A DNA stretch of 64,000 nucleotides from Pyrrhoderma lamaoense (Eukaryota; Basidiomycota; Agaricomycetes; Hymenochaetales; Hymenochaetaceae). The stretch spans positions 930,001 to 994,000 of the forward strand of contig NBAZ01000009.1 of the NCBI GenBank assembly GCA_002794735.1, written 5' to 3'. Shown here piece by piece: positions 58,299-64,000 of this stretch. Made by a program: the position numbers and the translations under genes. Position 1 is the stretch's first letter. The number at the start of each line of letters is the position of its first letter. Below the pieces are notes generated by a model, which was not told the origin of the DNA, did not search any database, and was given only the letters and a program-made list of their open reading frames with translations.

Positions 58299-60829
58299 AT
58301 GGTCATCTATCTCTACGATCCTTTGTTTATTATCGGAGTCCTTGTCATCTTCATTTTTTCAAAATTATGGACCGGAACAAAGAAACATGCATTGCCTCTT
58401 CCTCCTGGTCCAAAAGGGCTTCCAATAATCGGTAATATACTCGATATGCTCTGCGCGAGGAGTACCGATACCTTAGAGACGTGGAAGTATAAGTATGGTG
58501 AGTAGAATTAAACCTTGCATATATCTTACTTGCTCACTCAACACCGGAAACCCGTTTAAATACAAGGCCCTATTGTTCATTTGAGAGTGTTTGGGACATC
58601 GTATATCTACTTGAATGACTATCAACTTACAGTGGAGCTATTTGAGAAGCGTGGAAGTATCTATTCCTCTCGCCCGCGCTTTGTAATGAATGATCTGTAA
58701 GTGTTTTACTATAGTGAGGATGCAAACAGAAGAGGGTCTCGTAAAAGTGATATTTTTGTGGGAAAACTTAGGGAAGGATGGAGCGAATGGTTTATAGGTT
58801 CCCTTCCCTATGGACCTGAGCTGCGAAGCTTACGACAAGGTCTTCATCGCTACTTACAACCTTCGGAGATTTCAAACTATCATCCGGCTCAACTTCAATC
58901 CTCCGTAAGTTATCGGAACGGCTCATCAATAATCCAGATAGATTTTCGGAAATAATCAAATTGTAAGGAGTACTATTGTTGATCATATAGATACATTTGT
59001 CAAATCAAGGCTATACTCATTTAAGCTCGGTGGCGGAACTAGTGATGATGATCTCACATGGGCACGAAAGTTCGTTTCTCGTAGTCACAATTAACTGCAT
59101 GTTAACATACTTGTGATAGTCGTGAATCTGGACGATCCTTCTATAATTATAGCTGAAAAGGGTATGGAAGCCTTTGCTGATGCTCAGGGTTTTTACCTTG
59201 TGAACGATCTACCTTGGTTGCAATATCTACCATCGTGGCTCCCAGGAATGGGTTTTCTAAAAGTGGCGGAGGATGGCTACAGAAAATCCATGGAGATGTA
59301 TAGGAAGCCGTACGAGATGTTCAAGAAGAATTATGTAAGTTACTGGTACATATATTTTGAATTGATTTCCTTTTAATGTATTCCGCACTCGGGCCGATTT
59401 TGTACTATGAAGGAGGAGAAAGGACAGGGAGCTTCCTCTTTAGCGGCCAAGCTACTCGAGGATTATACGAATAAGAAGGACGAAAATGCTGACGATTCTG
59501 TTGCAAAGGCTACTTCAATCATATATGCCGGTTTGTTTTACTATCTACTTCGTGTTTAACCTTTATCAATAGCTGACTTTATGTGTTGGTTTTTTTTATT
59601 GCTAACAGCTGGGGCTGATACGGTTTGTACCTTGATAACTAATTTTTAGCTATTTCTACTAAAATAAAGATCTCTGTATTGTCTGCTCAAATGTTGTGAA
59701 GACGGTATCGGCCCTCTTGACATTCATATTAGCTATGGTCCTTCATCCAGAAGTCCAGGAGCAGGCACACGAAGAGCTAGATAGGGTCCTCGGAAAAAAT
59801 GTTCTCCCTACTTTTGACGATCTACCGAAGTTGAAGTATATCGATGCAATCCGAAAGGAATGCTTACGGTACGTTATATTGCTATCTATATTGAACGCTA
59901 GTATAATCTTGGAAAAATTCTAAACCCCTTGTAGATGGCAGTCAGTAGTCTCAACCAGTGTGTATATGATCTTAGATATGCATAATATGATATAATAAGC
60001 ATCGAATAATCTCTCCTTTAGCCACCCCACATACAGTAGAGGTCGACGATGAGGTTTACGGCTATGCGATCCCTGCTAATAGCGTTGTGATAGCTAACAT
60101 TTGGTATGTTGCATATTCGAATCAGATATCTCACTTTTTACTCTTGTTTTACTTGCTGAAATTGAACAAGAGGCTAACTGCTACTCAGGGCAATTTTTCG
60201 TGACCCAATTGAATATCCAGATGCTGAAAAGTTTTTGCCTAGCCGCTTTATGAGCAGATTTACGGAGGTTTCAATTGAAAATCCAGGTATTGGACTGGAT
60301 CCTGGTAAGATAGAGTTCAGTCTTGGTAGAAGGTGAGATAGGATCAGATCAAGATAATTCCTGTATTATGAACTCTGATGAATGCTGGTTTTTAACTCGA
60401 TTCAGACATTGTCCTGGAAAGCACTTCGCAGAGAGTCATGTAAGTCTCTATATCATCTTTCTATCCGTTTACGATAAAACTGAAGTGTGTATTCAACAAA
60501 TTATCCTCTTAGATTTTCATTGATATTGCTACTATCCTCGCGACATGTAATATTGAGAAGGTTGTTGGTAGTAGCACGGGTGGGGTACCGGTGACCATAA
60601 CCCCAGACATTGCATATACACAACAGTTTGTTAGGTATGTATCCAGCGTCATGACCGTGGCGAAGTTCTCGTCACTATAAAGAATGATTCCAGCTAATTG
60701 AGACTCCTCCCATTCCCTCCCGCAATCAGGCATCCTTTACCTTTCAGGTGCTCGATCAAGCCTCGGAATAGCGAAATTCCATTGTTACTACGTCAATCCA
60801 ATGAAGATGGGACATTAGTAGTTAATTAG
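58299..60829 (+). CDS. CYP64-like cytochrome P450, copy C2
   Basis: Starts MVIYLYDPLFIIGVLVIFIF (ER anchor), then LPLPPGPKGLPIIGNIL (Pro hinge). Exon 1 ends at 58498. Later exons give VFGTSYIYLNDYQLTVELFE, EGWSEWFIGSLPYGPELR, the conserved SWLPGMGFLKVAEDGY, AGADTT, LPKLKYIDAIRKECLR (ExxR), YAIPANSVVIANIW, FSLGRRHCPGKHF and a C-terminal PRNSEIPLLLRQSN ending TAG 60827-60829. About 500 residues; microsomal monooxygenase of unknown substrate. A single missing base near 58903, before RKLSERLINNPDRF, is the only defect. It is the better-kept copy of the C pair. Confidence 0.8.
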
Positions 60830-61447
60830 AGGTTTTTATACATTATAAGATGCTGGCGAAGTATTGTTTCTCGAGCATCTATGACGATGTCGCTGCAAAT
60901 TAATCACTGTACTTCCAAGTTTCTTGTAGGTACATATACTCGATATGTGCCCCATATCTCAATTTACGACCACAAGATTCAACATTATAGGCTCTCTACA
61001 TGAGGACGAGTGGACGAAGCTTCATTTTTTTTATTAGCGTGAAATATTCCTTCTCGTATGACAAAAGATGTACTTTGCCAAGATCCATAAAAATATATAA
61101 GTGTCAAGATAGAAATTGTGAATAGCAAGTATCATATGACTAGTATGTGAGCATGATAACTCATTTGTATGAAACTTGACTCATGTGAGCGTGAGAAATT
61201 TTGCAAATTATTTCTGTATTCTTACTGTTTTTCCATATGCTAATTCAGAACATGACTTACAATGCTAAAAGTAGTCCATTTACCAGTGTTGAGTAGTCAA
61301 AAGAGCCAAAACACAACATTACAACTAAGCAATGAGATTAAGAAACTCATGGCAAGCCTGTATAGGAAAGCAAGGCTTCGTATTAAATCAAACTGGTAAC
61401 AAAACATGCATGTAGATTATAAGGAGAACTGGTTGTTTGCTTTTGAC
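60830..61447. other. intergenic between convergent P450 C2 and AA9
   Basis: AT-rich 3' flanks; nothing recognised. Confidence 0.5.
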
Positions 61448-62852
61448 TCAGAGGCACTGGTAGTAGTACTATATAAGTAAGATTGGAAGTCGGTCAACGC
61501 GCTGTATAGAAGATTCGTAGTTTAGGTAACTCACGTCGTTGATGACTTGGCATGTGAAACCCGATACACAAGAAGTAGCACCCGTCCATCCTATACCGCC
61601 ACACTGACCATATTGGGCAACAGTACCAGTGGCGGTACTCGCTGGTGCACTCGCACTTGTTGATGGTGCCGGAGATGAAGATGGTACCTGTGATGAAGAT
61701 GGTGCAGGGACAGACGAAGAAGTGGGAAGAGGTGCTGAAGAGGCACCTGCTGGAGGAGTTGTTGGAACGGTCGACGGTTGAAGGGCAGTATTCCAAGTAG
61801 CAGTTGTAGGCCAAGCTGTGGTTGCTACCGTCGGAGAGGTTGTGCCGTATGGAGTTGGTCCGGGGACTGATAATTTCCGTTTCAAGGAGTTACATGTATG
61901 CATACAAAATAGTTAATTATCAGTCAGACCAGTAGGTTGGCCCCTAAGACGTACTGGTGTATGCTTTGGGTGACTCATATATATCGATGAGGATGCCTGG
62001 GTCTGTGGGATTGTATGCACCCGGAAGTTTTACTGTTGGTGGGTTAGCAGTTCCTGAACCTCCAACGTTGAGTTGATAGCAGGACATATAAAACTGTGCT
62101 CCACCGACAGAGCTTGCAACATGCAGTGCTATTCCATAGAACCAAAATTTTATCAATGACTTCGCAGAATACTAAGCAAGGGCTGGAGTCTTACCAATGA
62201 CCTCTGCTCTCAGTAAGTATTGCCCAGGTTCGACATCAGGGATAGTGAAGGTAAAGTGACCACAATTGTCATTTAAGACTTCCGTAGCCCAATATTCCGG
62301 ATTATTACTGGGGAGTCCCATCTCTGAGATCTTAAACCATGAGGCAGACGACCCTACAGCTGACGTTGCATCGGTAACCTTTGCCATGTATATCAAAATA
62401 GGACCCCAGTGGTCACCACCGATGGCCTCGTTTGCGCAGGTACGATCAGCTGGTTGTTGGTGCATCTCTACGGTGACACTATCCCCAGCTACAACAGCTT
62501 CTTAAGCAAGTTTTAGAGAACAGAAGCGATTGATACCATACAATTGACAGAACAAAGCCCCGAGCTTGGCGTGGCGTTTACGTTACATGCAATATCCTAT
62601 GGACATCGTAGCAGACGAATAATGGGATTAAGTTGGAAATATGAACATTGATTAAAAGGAGGGTTGATTAAGGAACAAATGCAGGGTAAAGGTACATACA
62701 TCACTAGTCACAGAGGTTACAGGACTGTTTGAGAGGGGCAATCGAACACAGAAGGAGCCTTGATCGACGCCGTTCACCCACATCTCTTGGAAGGTCGCAT
62801 GGGCTGAAATCGTCGTTAATAACGACGCGAGAGTGATTAAATTTAAAAGCAT
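61448..62852 (-). CDS. AA9 lytic polysaccharide monooxygenase with C-terminal CBM1
   Basis: Minus-strand exons 62700-62852, 62542-62596, 62195-62497, 61955-62128, 61535-61866, 61448-61468; 345 residues in one frame. Signal peptide MLLNLITLASLLTTISA, then His1 of the copper histidine brace (HATFQEMWVNGVDQGSFC). The second brace His is in IGGDHWGPILIYM and the axial Tyr in GAQFYMSCYQL. A Ser/Thr/Pro-rich linker of about 90 residues leads to a family 1 cellulose-binding module, QYGQCGGIGWTGATSCVSGF, completed by a 21-nt last exon (YYYQCL, stop). Secreted copper enzyme that oxidatively cleaves cellulose or related glucans. Supports a plant-biomass-degrading lifestyle. Confidence 0.93.
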
Positions 62853-63701
62853 TGTAGCAAAAGGAAGGAAAGAAAGTCAATAGATTCGTAGATTGACTTA
62901 AGGCGCTTTGGACTCGGAAGACTAGAACAGAACTAAGGCAGTACCTTGTCCACAACAGAAGTCAGGTTTTATAGAAAGTCCATAGCTTACGTTGGTAAGC
63001 TTTTCGATACTATAGGCATCCAAATCAGATATGCGAACTATGAAGTTCGCAGCATAAATGTCGGGGTTCCTTTTTTATTCTATCAAAAGGACGACTCGCA
63101 AGTCATTACAATTTTCAGGTACCGGACAGTCTAAATGGCAGGAAGATGTCCAAGAATAGATCATCATAAATCAGGAAAACACCGATGTCCACGAGATGTC
63201 TATCCAGCACATGCCGTGTCTTCATCTCTTCCGAGTATTAAGAGTGACTCCCGAGGTTATAGACGAGTGTGCTATCATACCTCAAGGAACAAACACGGAC
63301 TTTCCGTATTTACTCCGAAAACAAGTAAGTACTTAGATATCCGGGTCTATTATATATTTACTTGCTAATTTCACCTAGCATCATTGAGAAAACAAATTTT
63401 CAATTCAGATCGTATCAGTTTGTATTAAACTCATGGGACCTCGAAAAGACTATTCAATATGAAGAAGCAACCCTGCATTTCAGGTCCATATATATCCTAT
63501 CATCAAAAAACAATTTAGAACAATATACTATATCTCATACGTAGTAAAACAATAGAAATTAATACCAAGCATCTCACTATGATGACTTCTGTTAAGGTTT
63601 TGTGCCTTTCATTGGAAAGTTAAAAAAGGCAACTATGAGAGCTAAGGCAATAATCAGCAAATTATGTTTTGCTAGTAAGTAAAGCTCAGCGAGAAGACAG
63701 T
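62853..63701. other. AA9 promoter and unassigned DNA
   Basis: Upstream region of AA9 (minus). The 77-codon ORF 63135-63368 ends at a GTAAGT-like donor (63325) but no partner exon or domain was found. Confidence 0.35.
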
Positions 63702-64000
63702 TCAAGGTCCGGCAACACTAGACTTTCTCGATCGTATGACTTTATTTCGCAACGCCTTCTCCTTCAGTTCACTTTCGCGTTTCTCCAGCTCGCTTCTTTC
63801 GCTGACCGCAGAATTTGGTTGTGATTCCTAAAACAGGGTGAATTACAGAACATGAAGTTGTAGAAACATTGGAAGCCTCACCTTTTCCTTTTCTTTTCCA
63901 GCCTGGCCACGGATTTTCAGTTCATCTTTTGCGTCTACTTCCATTTTTTCTGCTACAGGAGAATGCTGAGGCGATCTGCTAACCGACTGGCTTGATCTGC
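63702..64000 (-). CDS. 3' end of a gene with a charged, SR-like tail
   Basis: Minus-strand exons 63882-64000 (continuing off the right edge) and 63702-63827, joined in phase 0 across an intron GTGAGG...TTTTAG. The visible C-terminus begins RSSQSVSRSPQHSPVAEKME, continues with Lys/Glu-rich sequence (GQAGKEKEK, ELEKRESELKEKALRNKV) and ends RSRKSSVAGP, stop at 63702-63704. The SRSP repeats and coiled, basic end resemble splicing-associated SR-like proteins (for example PWI-domain SRRM1 relatives), but no domain is inside the window, so the name is left open. Confidence 0.6.

Noticed and set aside
58905..58937. GTAAGT...CCAG in P450 C2 as a 33-nt intron
   Set aside because: C1 has the same stretch as exon (RKLSERLIN), 33 nt is too short, and removal does not restore the frame.
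1..64000. CRISPR arrays, operons or prokaryotic signals
   Set aside because: The DNA is eukaryotic, with spliced genes and a polymerase III tRNA gene. No regular spaced repeats were seen.

Overview
The window is nuclear DNA of a filamentous basidiomycete, most likely an Agaricomycete. Genes are split by many 45-70 nt GT-AG introns. The gene content fits that group: two P450 families with tandem paralogues, a DUF6534 seven-helix membrane protein, a DUF6699 protein, a secreted phospholipase B, an AA9 lytic polysaccharide monooxygenase with a CBM1 domain, HMG-box genes and a Ser/Thr-rich GPI-anchored protein. I do not name a species.

Layout. 1-201: start of a minus-strand gene leaving the left edge. 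1.9-31 kb: an accessory region built from tandem copies of an ent-kaurene-oxidase-like P450 (type A at 3.1, 10.9 and 22.6 kb; type B at 25.1 and 28.7 kb). Their upstream and downstream DNA was copied with them. Between them lie a DUF6534 gene, a phospholipase B gene, repeats and decayed genes. 31.4-37.6 kb: conserved genes, namely ATP10, RPB11 (minus), ribosomal protein L27a/uL15, tRNA-Cys (minus) and a D-galactonate dehydratase-like enolase-superfamily gene. 38.2-43.6 kb: one mostly readable HMG-box gene and at least four decayed relatives in both orientations. 44.5-45.9 kb: a cysteine-rich GPI-anchored secreted protein (minus) and a 304-bp TTAA-flanked MITE. 46-50.2 kb: gene-poor. 50.2-53.8 kb: a DUF6699 gene and a p24-delta/Erv25 cargo receptor. 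54.5-60.8 kb: two tandem CYP64-like P450s, with a dead copy of the Erv25 last exon between them. 61.4-62.9 kb: AA9-CBM1 (minus). 63.7-64 kb: 3' end of a charged-tail gene (minus).

How it fits together. ATP10, RPB11, L27a, Erv25, AA9 and the GPI protein all reconstruct with no frame break. The P450s, phospholipase B and galactonate dehydratase carry about two dozen single-base deletions and almost no insertions. Either this is a rapidly decaying accessory set or the consensus sequence under-calls short homopolymers. The repeated P450 block and the HMG array are the two parts most worth following up. All exon models were made by eye from splice signals and paralogue comparison.
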